Origin: Candidatus Kaiserbacteria bacterium
GTDB taxonomy: Bacteria > Patescibacteriota > Minisyncoccia > Phycocordibacterales > UBA2100
Reading direction: 5' to 3'
NCBI GenBank assembly: GCA_024654165.1
Contig: JANLIP010000128.1
Coordinates: 1-19,244 of the forward strand
DNA length: 19,244 bases
The translations under genes and the position numbers were made by a program. Under the pieces are notes generated by a model. It did no database searches and was not told the origin of the DNA. It was given only the letters and a program-made list of their open reading frames with translations. Within the stretch, counting starts at the first letter, position 1; each line of letters starts with the position of its first letter. Of the stretch, positions 7,981 to 15,600 are shown piece by piece.

Positions 7981-8015
7981 GTTGGAGGTCGGAGCCCCGA
8001 CCGGAGCGTCGGGGC
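7959..8015. repeat. Nested GC-rich hairpin cluster at the dsbA-like stop codon
   Basis: GCTCCGACC (7967-7975) pairs with GGTCGGAGC (7987-7995). GCCCCGAC (7994-8001) pairs with GTCGGGGC (8008-8015). The outer arm 7959-7971 also pairs with 8003-8015 with one mismatch, so alternative folds exist. The stop codon lies in the first loop. No T-run follows, so it is not a classical terminator, though it may end or protect the transcript. The words resemble the valS insert (GGTCGGA). Confidence 0.8.
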
Positions 8016-8027
8016 TTAAGTAGTTGA

Positions 8028-8048
8028 ATCCAAGGGGAGTCCTTGGAT
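8028..8048. repeat. 8-bp hairpin ATCCAAGG-ggagt-CCTTGGAT between the convergent genes
   Basis: A perfect stem in the 76-nt gap between the dsbA-like gene and the nuclease gene. It shares the word CCAAGG / AGTCCTTGG with the inverted repeat inside the nuclease gene at 8879-8921, so it may belong to the same repeat family. No T-run follows on either strand. Confidence 0.7.
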
Positions 8049-8056
8049 ACTCCTGC

Positions 8057-9016
8057 CTACTCATCCACAAGGCCGAGGCGGTATATATCAAAAGAATTCT
8101 CCCCTTCAAACATATCGGATGGGTTCGGCAAATACAGGCGCTTGCGCGAGATTTCCTCTGTCGCATCTCGCAAAAGCCGATGAAACACGGCGAAATCTTC
8201 TTTGCAGTCGGCAAAATCAATAACGTACCTCCGCATCTGCGAAGACCCGTCGGCATTTTTCCTTTTCTTGCATTCATGCACAATGAACCGCCGGACTGGT
8301 TTCCCGTATTTTTGCTTTACAGTGTAATAGTTAAAAATCGCCTGCATCACGAACAGGGTTTTCCGCGCGCGGTCACGGCTAAAAGAATCCACAAACTTGT
8401 GGTCTACGATATCTAGTGCGCGAGGGTCAACCTTAGACTCCACCACCAAATCAGAAACCGCTTTTATCGGGAGTTTTAGGCCCGCCACTTTTGCCGTTGC
8501 CACCACTTCCACGCCGAGCACTTTGTGTTTCGGAGGACGCTCCAGATAAAAAGAAATGGCGCGCAAATATTCTGCCTCAATGTGCAAGCGCTTTTTCTTT
8601 TTGGCTAGGCGCGACGTTGCTTTGCCAAAATTAATTTCAAAATCCCCTACCGAACGCAGATATTCAAGCCCGAGCTCAATCGCTCCCTCCTTACCAATTC
8701 CACCATAGAAATGTTGGAGGGCGATGTGTCCCGCGCGCCCGACGAGAGACGACGGATTTGAAGGCGTGTCATATATCTTCTCTACATATCGCTTGTACCA
8801 AGCCAGAGGATTCCGCAAGAATGCCATCAAAGACGAGTGGCTCCAATGCGTGATTGGGATTATTTCCCCTAATGGTTTCCAAGGACTACCCTTGGAACGG
8901 CTTTCCAAAGGTAGTCCTTGGAGTCCGTACCGTTTTTTTGGCTTCTTTTGCGGTATCTTGGATTGATTTACCTTCTTCATGCGGGGAGTATACCTCGTGG
9001 GATATCTACCCGCCAT
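8057..9016 (-). CDS. PD-(D/E)XK nuclease, RecB/Cas4-like, without Fe-S cysteines
   Basis: A predicted DNA nuclease of 319 residues. The order of motifs matches the RecB/AddB/Cas4-type fold: HWSHSSLMAFLRNPLAWYKRYV (57-78), GxxxH (GRAGH, His97), E170, D189 (AVSDLV), the core DIVDHK (D205, K207) and QAIFNYY (225-231). The cysteine cluster that holds the iron-sulphur cluster in Cas4 and AddB is absent: only two cysteines occur, and the C-terminus reads YLPNPSDMFEGENSFDIYRLG. No helicase or cas gene is adjacent, so a stand-alone repair or processing role is an inference. Residues 32-46 (LQGLPLESRSKGSPW) are coded by a long inverted repeat in the basic N-terminal linker. The first ATG is 9016; ATG 8980 is a strong alternative, since a TATACT box lies 6 nt before it, which would suit a leaderless message. 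Confidence 0.8.
   Translation of the reverse strand: MAGRYPTRYTPRMKKVNQSKIPQKKPKKRYGLQGLPLESRSKGSPWKPLGEIIPITHWSHSSLMAFLRNPLAWYKRYVEKIYDTPSNPSSLVGRAGHIALQHFYGGIGKEGAIELGLEYLRSVGDFEINFGKATSRLAKKKKRLHIEAEYLRAISFYLERPPKHKVLGVEVVATAKVAGLKLPIKAVSDLVVESKVDPRALDIVDHKFVDSFSRDRARKTLFVMQAIFNYYTVKQKYGKPVRRFIVHECKKRKNADGSSQMRRYVIDFADCKEDFAVFHRLLRDATEEISRKRLYLPNPSDMFEGENSFDIYRLGLVDE
8879..8921 (-). repeat. 17-bp inverted repeat in the N-terminal linker of the nuclease gene
   Basis: The plus-strand arm CCAAGGACTACCCTTGG (8879-8895) pairs with CCAAAGGTAGTCCTTGG (8905-8921) with one mismatch; the loop is 9 nt. Each arm is itself partly palindromic (CCAAGG...CTTGG). It codes in frame for residues 32-46, ahead of the nuclease domain. 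Confidence 0.88.
8987..8992 (-). promoter_or_regulatory. Possible -10 box (TATACT) of the nuclease gene
   Basis: On the minus strand TATACT stands 6 nt before the ATG at 8980. It matches five of six bases of the bacterial -10 consensus. No convincing -35 box is seen. If it is real, transcription would begin at or next to ATG 8980, and the longer start at 9016 would be wrong. Confidence 0.35.
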
Positions 9017-9072
9017 AATTCCAGAAAAAGTGATATTATCAGATTAGGCAGGAATAAAATTTTGCATCTTTG

Positions 9073-9079
9073 AAAGGAG
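9073..9079 (+). promoter_or_regulatory. Strong ribosome binding site (AAAGGAG) of the small gene at 9086
   Basis: AAAGGAG lies 6 nt before the ATG, an ideal Shine-Dalgarno arrangement. It stands out because most genes in this window lack one, and it is the main reason to accept the small downstream reading frame as a gene. Confidence 0.8.
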
Positions 9080-9085
9080 CCGGAC

Positions 9086-9334
9086 ATGCGAACGTGTTTT
9101 GAGCAAGTGGATAGACGAACAAGGGTGTCGGTCGTCAGGAAACTTAGACCCATAGTGGCTTCACATCGGGTCTTGGATAAGCGGGCAAAGAACTTTCTGC
9201 GATTCCTGTTATGGCTAGCGAGCATAACAGGCTCTATGTACCGATACACTATGGAGTTCCTGGTTGATCGATATGTGTTAACCGAGGACGAACTGGATGC
9301 TATCGTGGCAGAATGCGGTAGCAATCCAAAATAA
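9086..9334 (+). CDS. Small hypothetical protein (82 aa), basic with a hydrophobic central segment
   Basis: I do not recognise this protein. Its first 36 residues are basic (several RR/KR pairs). Residues about 37-60 (NFLRFLLWLASITGSMYRYT and on) are largely hydrophobic or aromatic and could form a membrane or amphipathic helix. The C-terminal part (LTEDELDAIVAECGSN) is acidic and helical. It has an optimal ribosome binding site and a rho-independent terminator starting 2 nt after the stop, so it appears to be a complete single-gene transcription unit. It is divergent from the nuclease gene (69-nt gap) and convergent with rpoD. Codon use is not as GC-rich as in its neighbours, which might mean recent acquisition or simply a small regulatory protein. 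The gene call is fairly secure; the function is open. Confidence 0.72.
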   Translation: MRTCFEQVDRRTRVSVVRKLRPIVASHRVLDKRAKNFLRFLLWLASITGSMYRYTMEFLVDRYVLTEDELDAIVAECGSNPK

Positions 9335-9336
9335 AT

Positions 9337-9378
9337 AAAACGGCCAGCCCTGGAGGACTCTGGCCGTTTTGATTTTTA
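9337..9378. terminator. Bidirectional rho-independent terminator between the 82-aa gene and rpoD
   Basis: AAAACGGCCAG (9337-9347) pairs perfectly with CTGGCCGTTTT (9360-9370) around a 12-nt loop, followed by GATTTTTAT on the plus strand. On the minus strand the hairpin is followed by TTTTATTTATTTT. It can therefore end both the small gene (plus) and the rpoB-rpoC-dnaG-rpoD transcript (minus). Confidence 0.9.
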
Positions 9379-9390
9379 TAAATAGCTCGC

Positions 9391-10680
9391 CTAGTAGCTG
9401 CGAAGCTGTTTGGCACGTTCATGGAAACGAATTCTCTCAAGCGCTTTTGCCTCAATCTGACGGATGCGCTCGCGGGTGACGCCGAATTCTCGCCCTACCT
9501 CTTCAAGAGTGCAACAAATGCCCTCGTCTGTAAGCCCATTGCGCATTTCTAAAATCTTTCTCTCCTTAGGCGATAATTCATCCAAAATAGCGCCCATTTG
9601 CTCGGAAAGAATCCTGCGTGATGCGTCTTGGTCTGGCGAAGCAATAGTCTCATCTGCAATAAAGCTCCCTAGGGTTGAGCGCTCGTCGTCTTCCTCTCCG
9701 ACAGGACTTTCCAGAGAGACGGTGTCTTGATTGATTTTCTGAATTACGTAGATTTTGTCTACTTCTATGCCCATTTCCTCGGCGATTTCCTCCGGAAGCG
9801 GGTCGCGCCCAAGGTGCTGGGAGAGTTCGCGCAGTTTCTGCTTGTATTTCGCAATAGTTTCCACCATGTGCACAGGTATGCGAATCGTGCGCGATTGGTC
9901 CGCAAGCGCGCGAGTCACGGCCTGGCGAATCCACCAAGTGGCGTAGGTTGAGAATTTATATCCCTTCGTGTAATCAAATTTGTCCACGGCTTTGAAAAGC
10001 CCGAGATTTCCCTCCTGAATCAAGTCCAAAAGAGTTAGGTCGGGAGAACGGTTCACATATTTCTTGGCGATTGAAACCACAAGGCGCAGGTTGGAACGCG
10101 CAAGAATATTTCGCGCCTCATCATCATTTTGCAAAATCCTTTTTGCCAATTCTTTTTCTTGATTCCCGTTTAAAAGCGGGTACTGCCCTATTTCGCGCAA
10201 ATACATTTGCACGGAATCAAACCCGCTGTCGGCCCGGCGGTTTTGCAATTTCTTCTTTTCAAGCACTCCCTGCGCAGATGTATCTTCCAACATTCCGCCT
10301 CCCTCAAGCACGTCAATGCCGGCGACAGAGAAGCGCTCGTAGATTTCCTCCAAAAGAAGCATGTTGTCTTCAATCGTTGGAAACTCGCGTATAATCTCAT
10401 CGTATGTTATGTAACCGCGCTCTCGCCCTAGAGTTATCAGGGCTTCCACTTTCGCCAAGTCTTTGTCTCCTCTGGATTTTGTCTTGCCCGCGCCCTTTGC
10501 GGATGAGCGTTTAGATTTGTTGTGAACTGCCCTTTTGCGGGAATTTGATTTTGCGTGTTTCTTTATTGGACGCACTTTCTTCAATTTCTTCTTTTTTGCG
10601 GGATGCGGTTTATTCTTTCGATTTTTCTTCATCGATTTTTTCGCAGATTTATTGGCTTTTTTCTTGGTCTTTTTTGCCAT
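9391..10680 (-). CDS. rpoD: Primary sigma factor RpoD (sigma-70), with lysine-rich N-terminal tail
   Basis: The housekeeping sigma factor, directing RNA polymerase to promoters. After a basic low-complexity tail (about residues 1-75, mostly K, R, S and A) comes a region 1.1-like segment ([20 protein letters not shown], about 80-99), region 1.2 ([16 protein letters not shown], from about 155), region 2 with [19 protein letters not shown] and [20 protein letters not shown], region 3, and region 4 ending in the helix-turn-helix [22 protein letters not shown] (392-413). There is no large non-conserved insert between 1.2 and 2, giving a compact 429 residues. The frame is open to a GTG at 10689, but ATG 10680 is the natural start. 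An inverted-repeat arm (10682-10699) ends one base before this ATG, which could mask it. Upstream is dnaG; downstream is a bidirectional terminator. Confidence 0.97.
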   Translation of the reverse strand: MAKKTKKKANKSAKKSMKKNRKNKPHPAKKKKLKKVRPIKKHAKSNSRKRAVHNKSKRSSAKGAGKTKSRGDKDLAKVEALITLGRERGYITYDEIIREFPTIEDNMLLLEEIYERFSVAGIDVLEGGGMLEDTSAQGVLEKKKLQNRRADSGFDSVQMYLREIGQYPLLNGNQEKELAKRILQNDDEARNILARSNLRLVVSIAKKYVNRSPDLTLLDLIQEGNLGLFKAVDKFDYTKGYKFSTYATWWIRQAVTRALADQSRTIRIPVHMVETIAKYKQKLRELSQHLGRDPLPEEIAEEMGIEVDKIYVIQKINQDTVSLESPVGEEDDERSTLGSFIADETIASPDQDASRRILSEQMGAILDELSPKERKILEMRNGLTDEGICCTLEEVGREFGVTRERIRQIEAKALERIRFHERAKQLRSY

Positions 10681-10681
10681 A

Positions 10682-10756
10682 CCTGTCACACGAAACGGCG
10701 CTACTATTGTTACCTAGTCTCATTCCGTTGTTGCCGTGCCGCTTCGTGTGTACAGG
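10682..10756 (-). repeat. Long imperfect inverted repeat forming the rpoD leader
   Basis: The plus-strand arm CCTGTCACACGAAACGGC (10682-10699) pairs with the reverse complement of GCCGCTTCGTGTGTACAGG (10738-10756), with one bulge and one mismatch; the loop is 38 nt. In the transcript the second half of the hairpin ends in GACAGGT directly before the rpoD ATG, so the only purine-rich stretch near the start would be paired. Confidence 0.8.
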
Positions 10757-10774
10757 CATACAACAGACGATAAA

Positions 10775-10790
10775 CGCCGCAAGAGCGGCG
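10775..10790 (-). terminator. Possible weak terminator or hairpin after dnaG (CGCCGC-TCTT-GCGGCG)
   Basis: In the direction of transcription a 6-bp GC stem with a TCTT loop is followed by TTTATCG, a short T-run. It lies 20 nt after the dnaG stop. It might partly terminate between dnaG and rpoD, or act as a processing site. The T-run is too short for a strong terminator. Confidence 0.4.
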
Positions 10791-10809
10791 CTTACAGGTA
10801 AATCTTACA

Positions 10810-12549
10810 CTATCTCGGAAGTTGCGCAATCTTAGTTGTCAACAGCTTGCAAAGACGCATCGTCTCTTCAGCTAAGCTCTCATTCCCCTCTGCCTCGGCG
10901 GTTTTGAGCGCAGAAGTCACATTCGCAAGTTCGTCGGAAAGGCGGTCGCGCAATAAAATATCAAGAAGCGTTTTTGCTTCGCGTTTAAAACCGGCACTTT
11001 TCCCATAAAGTCCTTCGGCGGAGAATCTCAAGGATTCTTGCTCGCTCTCCGGCAAACTGCGGAGTATTTTGTAAGCATCAGTGCCTATCGCTTCTTCAAA
11101 CTCTTTTATATATGAAGCAACGTCTAATTCCGGCTTCTCGCATGATTCCTGCCAGAGCAAAATGGAGAAAGCTTGTTTGGCTCTCCCGTAGCGCTCTGCA
11201 AATACCGGTTTTGTATTGCTTGGCGCAATATCAAGAGATGCGTCTCTTGGAACATTAAGGAGAGATTCTTGCACCGCTTTTTCGCTTACGCCTAATCGCC
11301 CGGCAATTTCCCGCACATACTGATCCCTCGCAATTGGGCTTTGCACATCTGCAAGAAAAGGAAGAACGATTGCCTCTACCGCTTTTCTGAACCTGTCTTT
11401 TTCCAAAGCGCCCTTCCCTGCGCCTTGCGTGTGCAAATGAAGCACATCTAGAAGGAACAAAATTACGTCTTTTGATTCGCGTATCGCGCTCGTCCACGCT
11501 TCTTTTCCGCTTTCCAATATTAAATCCGCGGGGTCCTTCCCCTCCGGCAAGCGAGCGACTTTTACATTGAGGCCCGCGCGAAGTGCCGCTCGCGCAGCTC
11601 GCCCAGCCGCCTTTATTCCCGCCTCATCGGCGTCAAGCGCGATTACCAGATTCTCTGTCATACGGCTTATAAGAACCGCGTGCTCCGGCGTGAAAGCCGT
11701 TCCGGAAACTGCAACAGTATTTACCCACCCTGCTTGGTGGCTAGAAATAAGGTCTAATTGACCCTCCACCAACACTGCGCAATTATTCTTGCGCATGGCC
11801 TGCTTCGCCCTGTCGTATGCGTAAAGGATGCGCGACTTATGAAAAAGCTCTGTTTCAGGACTATTGAGATATTTTGGCGGTTCAATATCTGACTTCGCGG
11901 GGCTAGCTCCAGCACCCTCCCTAGCCGGCAAAATCCTGCCGGAAAATCCAACAATACGGCCCGCGCTGTCTGCAATAGGAAATATTATTCTACTGCGGAA
12001 TCTGTCGTACAATCCGCGCTCTCCTCTTTTTGCCAATCCCGTGTCCAAGATTTCTTTCTCCGAAAATCCTTTACTGCGCAAATAATCAGATGCTTCGCCC
12101 CATGCATCCACCGCAAACCCCACGCGGAAAGATTTTATTGTCTCATCGCTGACTCCTCTCTCGTGCAAATATTCGCGCGCAGAATCATTCAAATGAGAAG
12201 CGTAGAAAATCGTTGCCGTCTCCAAGAGTTCAAACAAACGCTCGCGCGAATCGCGCTCGCCCCTTTTCTCATACACGAGAGGTACGCCTGCTTTTTCCGC
12301 CAGTATTTTTAATGCGCCTTTGAAATCCAATCCTTCTATTTGTTCAATAAAAGAAAATATGTCCCCGCCTACATTGCATCCGAAACAATGATATGTCCCG
12401 CGCTCCGGAGAAACGAAAAACGAAGGCGTCCTCTCCGAATGAAACGGGCATCGCGCGCGCAGGGTGCTCCCCGCGCGTTCCAGCTTCACGTATTGCGAAA
12501 CGACGTCCGTTATACTTAACTTGTCTTTAATCTGTCGTACTGTGTCCAT
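10810..12549 (-). CDS. dnaG: DNA primase DnaG
   Basis: It makes RNA primers for the replication fork in association with the DnaB helicase. The N-terminal CHC2 zinc domain has C34, H37, C55 and C58 (CPFHSERTPSF...YHCFGC). The primase core and TOPRIM domain follow, with RIIFPIAD, VLVEGQLDLI (E262) and ALDADEAG (D306, D308) as metal-binding acids. The C-terminal helical part (about 430-579) is weakly conserved, as is usual for the DnaB-binding region. The length of 579 residues is normal. The frame opens at a TTG (12567), but ATG 12549 gives the typical short N-terminus before VRQIKDKLSITDVV. A TATACT box stands 9 nt before this ATG. An insert of about 15 residues (AREGAGASPAKSDIE, about 209-223) interrupts the usual link to PPKYLNSPET. 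The gene lies between rpoC and rpoD, with no rpsU. Confidence 0.97.
   Translation of the reverse strand: MDTVRQIKDKLSITDVVSQYVKLERAGSTLRARCPFHSERTPSFFVSPERGTYHCFGCNVGGDIFSFIEQIEGLDFKGALKILAEKAGVPLVYEKRGERDSRERLFELLETATIFYASHLNDSAREYLHERGVSDETIKSFRVGFAVDAWGEASDYLRSKGFSEKEILDTGLAKRGERGLYDRFRSRIIFPIADSAGRIVGFSGRILPAREGAGASPAKSDIEPPKYLNSPETELFHKSRILYAYDRAKQAMRKNNCAVLVEGQLDLISSHQAGWVNTVAVSGTAFTPEHAVLISRMTENLVIALDADEAGIKAAGRAARAALRAGLNVKVARLPEGKDPADLILESGKEAWTSAIRESKDVILFLLDVLHLHTQGAGKGALEKDRFRKAVEAIVLPFLADVQSPIARDQYVREIAGRLGVSEKAVQESLLNVPRDASLDIAPSNTKPVFAERYGRAKQAFSILLWQESCEKPELDVASYIKEFEEAIGTDAYKILRSLPESEQESLRFSAEGLYGKSAGFKREAKTLLDILLRDRLSDELANVTSALKTAEAEGNESLAEETMRLCKLLTTKIAQLPR
11901..11942 (-). 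repeat. Overlapping short inverted repeats in the dnaG insert
   Basis: CCGGCA (11925-11930) pairs with TGCCGG (11937-11942), and GGCTAG (11901-11906) pairs with CTAGCC (11921-11926). They fall at residues about 203-217 of DnaG, at and within a linker not found in typical primases. Stems are only 6 bp, so this is weaker than the other coding palindromes and may be a decayed copy or chance. Confidence 0.45.
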
Positions 12550-12558
12550 GACTTTATC

Positions 12559-12564
12559 AGTATA
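12559..12564 (-). promoter_or_regulatory. Possible -10 box (TATACT) before dnaG
   Basis: On the minus strand TATACT lies 9 nt before the dnaG ATG, a good -10 match. The sequence about 17 nt upstream (TGAAGA) is a poor -35. It may be an internal promoter giving a nearly leaderless dnaG message within the rpoBC-dnaG-rpoD cluster. Confidence 0.4.
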
Positions 12565-12630
12565 CAACTAGACGCGGAATTTCTTCACCGCACAGTTCAG
12601 CTTGCCACCTTCTAGACTTAAGCGAGAGGG

Positions 12631-12682
12631 TACCGTGTGTTTTTGACGGTTTGAGTTATTCCTCCGTCAAAAACACACGGTA
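12631..12682 (-). repeat. Perfect 19-bp inverted repeat in the rpoC-dnaG spacer
   Basis: TACCGTGTGTTTTTGACGG (12631-12649) and its exact reverse complement (12664-12682) flank a 14-nt loop. This is the strongest hairpin in the window. In the transcript the loop begins right after GACGG and reads AGGAATAACTCAAA, so the junction carries a GGAGGA purine run without a start codon nearby. There is no T-run after either arm, so it is not a standard terminator. It may be an RNA-processing or 3'-end stability element for rpoC. Confidence 0.92.
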
Positions 12683-12696
12683 TTCCGAGCCCCTCC

Positions 12697-15600
12697 TTAT
12701 GCCTCCTTTACAGTTGAATCGGTACTTACCGCAGCCTCTTGCGCTCTGAATTCCGCTTCCATTTCTTCAATCATCGCGTACTTCTTGCTTCCTTTGAAAC
12801 CGGTTCCTGCAGGAATCAGGCGCCCGATAATTACGTTTTCCTTGAGTCCTACCAGGCGGTCAACCGCGCCGGAAACAGCCGCTTCTGCAAGTTTGCGCGG
12901 AGTGTTTTGGAATGAGATTGCGGAGAGGAATGATGCGCGAGTGAGAGAAACTTCCGTGATTCCAAGAAGAAGCTGACGCCCTTTTGCTGGCTCGCCTTCC
13001 ACCTCTTTCTGAACCTTGTTGATTCTTTCAAATTCAAAGTCGGAAACAATCTCGCCTGCAGAGACTCCTGTGTCGCCGGATGAAACCACGGATACACGGC
13101 TAAACATTTGTTTAACAATAATTTCCAAGTGCTTGCGAGATGTAGAAACACCCTGCAATTCGTAGATGCGCGTAATTTCGTTGATGATGTATTCCTGCGC
13201 CGGAACCTTGCCTGCCAAGAGGAAGAGCTCTTCAAGGTCGGCAGAACCGTCTGTGAGGAAGTCGCCTTTTTCTACTTTTGCGCCTTTCTTCACGATGATA
13301 GTTCGCATCGGGCTGATGCTGTATTCAGTTTCTTTCTTCGCGGCCTTGCCTTTCTTTAGCGAAGCTGTCTCCGGAAGAATTGTTATGACTGTCTCATCTC
13401 CAAGTTTTTCAATTTCGGATACGATGCCGGAAACACGCGCGATTGTGGCCGGCAATTTAGGCATGCGCGACTCAAACACTTCCTCAACGCGAGGAAGGCC
13501 CATCGTGATGTCCCCGCCTGCCGTCGCCACGCCTCCTGTGTGGAATGTACGCATAGTGAGCTGTGTTCCCGGCTCGCCGATTGCTTGTGCGGCAACGACG
13601 CCGACTGCCTCGCCCAAATCAATCATCTCGCCCGTGGTCAAATCAACGCCGTAGCAGTTCTGACAAACTCCGCGGGCCACTTTACAGGTCATTGGAGAGC
13701 GGACGATTGCCTCCTGCGCTTTGCTTACTTCTATAGTTCTAGAATCGTCTCGGCTTATCAGATGATTGCGCTTGAAAATCACTTTGCCGTCAGAGAGCAA
13801 ATCTTCTGCGAGCACTCGGCCATGAACTCTGTCAGAGAATGAACCGCCGATATTTTCCTTGCCCGGGCGCACAATCGTGACTCCCTCTTTCGCTCCGCAA
13901 TCGTGTTCAAGGATAACAACATCGTGCGCCACGTCAAAGAGACGTCGCGTAAGGTAACCTGCTCGCGCAGTGTTGAGCGCGGTGTCAGCTAGGCCCTTGC
14001 GCGCGCCGTGCGTTGAAATGAAGTATTCAATCGGAGTGAGCCCCTCTTTCAAAGACGACGTAATAGGGAACTCAATGATTTCTCCGCGCGGGTTTGTGAT
14101 GAGGCCTTTCATGCCCGCCATTTGGTGAAGCTGTACGACGGAACCTCGAGCACCCGATGAGATCATGTCGTGAACAGGTCCGTTCGGGTCAAGAGCCGCT
14201 GTCACGTGCTTGCGCAAGTCGTTGCCGACGCGCCCCCAAATGCCGACTGTCATTCTGTAGCGTTCGTCTTCGGTCAAAAGTCCGTTGTTGAAGTTCTCCT
14301 GTTCCTTCGCGGCCTGCTCGCGCCCTTCAGTTACCAGCTTCTCTTTTATCTCCGGAATGACAACGTCTGAAATAGACCATGTGATGCCTGCATAAGTCGC
14401 GTATCGGAAACCGAATGCTTTTATTTTGTCCAAAATCGCAGGAATTCCGTCTAGCTTGTAGTGCGTAACGAGGTCCTCCACCACATCGGCCATTTTCTTG
14501 TTGGTAATTTCTTCGTTGATGAAAGGGAAGTCGCTCGGCAATACGGAATTGAATAGCAGGCGTCCGATGGTCGTTTCAAATACCTTGCCTCCGAACTGCG
14601 CATACTTTTTGTTCTCGGAAGGAAGCACGCGGATTTTCGCGCGCAAATCAACCGCGCCGAAGTCAAAGGCGGTAATCGCGGCGTTGGTTGATGGGAATGC
14701 CGAGCCCTCTCCCCTCATGCCTTTCATTTCTTTTGTCATCCAGTAACAGCCCAAAATGATGTCCAGAAGCTTAGACGCGACGACGACGTCGCCAGAGCCC
14801 GGCTTCAAGACGTTCTTGTTCGCCGACATGATTTTCTCGGCTTCCATTTGCGCGGCTTCAGAAAGCGGAACGTGGACTGCCATCGCATCGCCGTCGAAGT
14901 CTGCGTTGTATGCGGGGCACACCAAGGGGTGCACGCGGATAGCATTGCCTTCAATCAAGACCGGGCGGAATGCCTGCACGCTTTGGCGGTGGAGCGTTGG
15001 TGCGCGGTTTAGAAGAACGTATTTATTCTTAATTGCCTCTTCAAGAATCGGCCAGACTTCCGGCGCCTCGTCTTCAATCAAACGGCCTGCTCCTCGGATG
15101 TTGTATGCAAGTTCGCGCGCAAGAAGCCCCTGAATGACGAACGGGCGGAATAACTCAAGTACCATATGCTTCGGCAATCCGCATTCATCAAGCGCCAAAT
15201 CGGGGCCGACGACGATGACGGAGCGCCCGGAGTAGTCCACGCGTTTCCCAAGAAGATTCTGGCGCAGGTATCCATGCTTGCCCTTCAAATAATCAGCGAG
15301 GGATTTGAGAGCGCGTCGGCGCCCTCCCAAGATTCCGAGCACGCCTGCTCCTCGGCGCATTGAGTTGTCCAAAAGCGCATCCACTGCCTCCTGCAAGATT
15401 CTTTTTTCATTTCGCAAAATAACTTCAGGCGCGTGAATCGCAAGCAAGCGCTTGAGGCGGTTGTTGCGGTTTATTACACGGCGGTAAAGGTCGTTTAGGT
15501 CAGATGATGCGTGCCGGCCTCCTTCAAGAGCAACCATAGGACGAAGTGCCGGAGGCACCACGGGCAGGCGAGTCATAAACATCCATTCAGGGCGCACTCC

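Noticed and set aside
8024..8416. Plus-strand frame of 130 codons opposite the nuclease gene
   Set aside because: It lies almost wholly antisense to a gene with clear nuclease motifs, has no ribosome binding site and no recognisable protein features.
8977..9324. Minus-strand frame of 115 codons opposite the small gene
   Set aside because: The plus-strand frame has an ideal ribosome binding site and terminator; the minus frame has neither and also runs into the nuclease gene start.
10690..10809. rpsU or another small gene between dnaG and rpoD
   Set aside because: The spacer is filled by inverted repeats and has no frame resembling S21.
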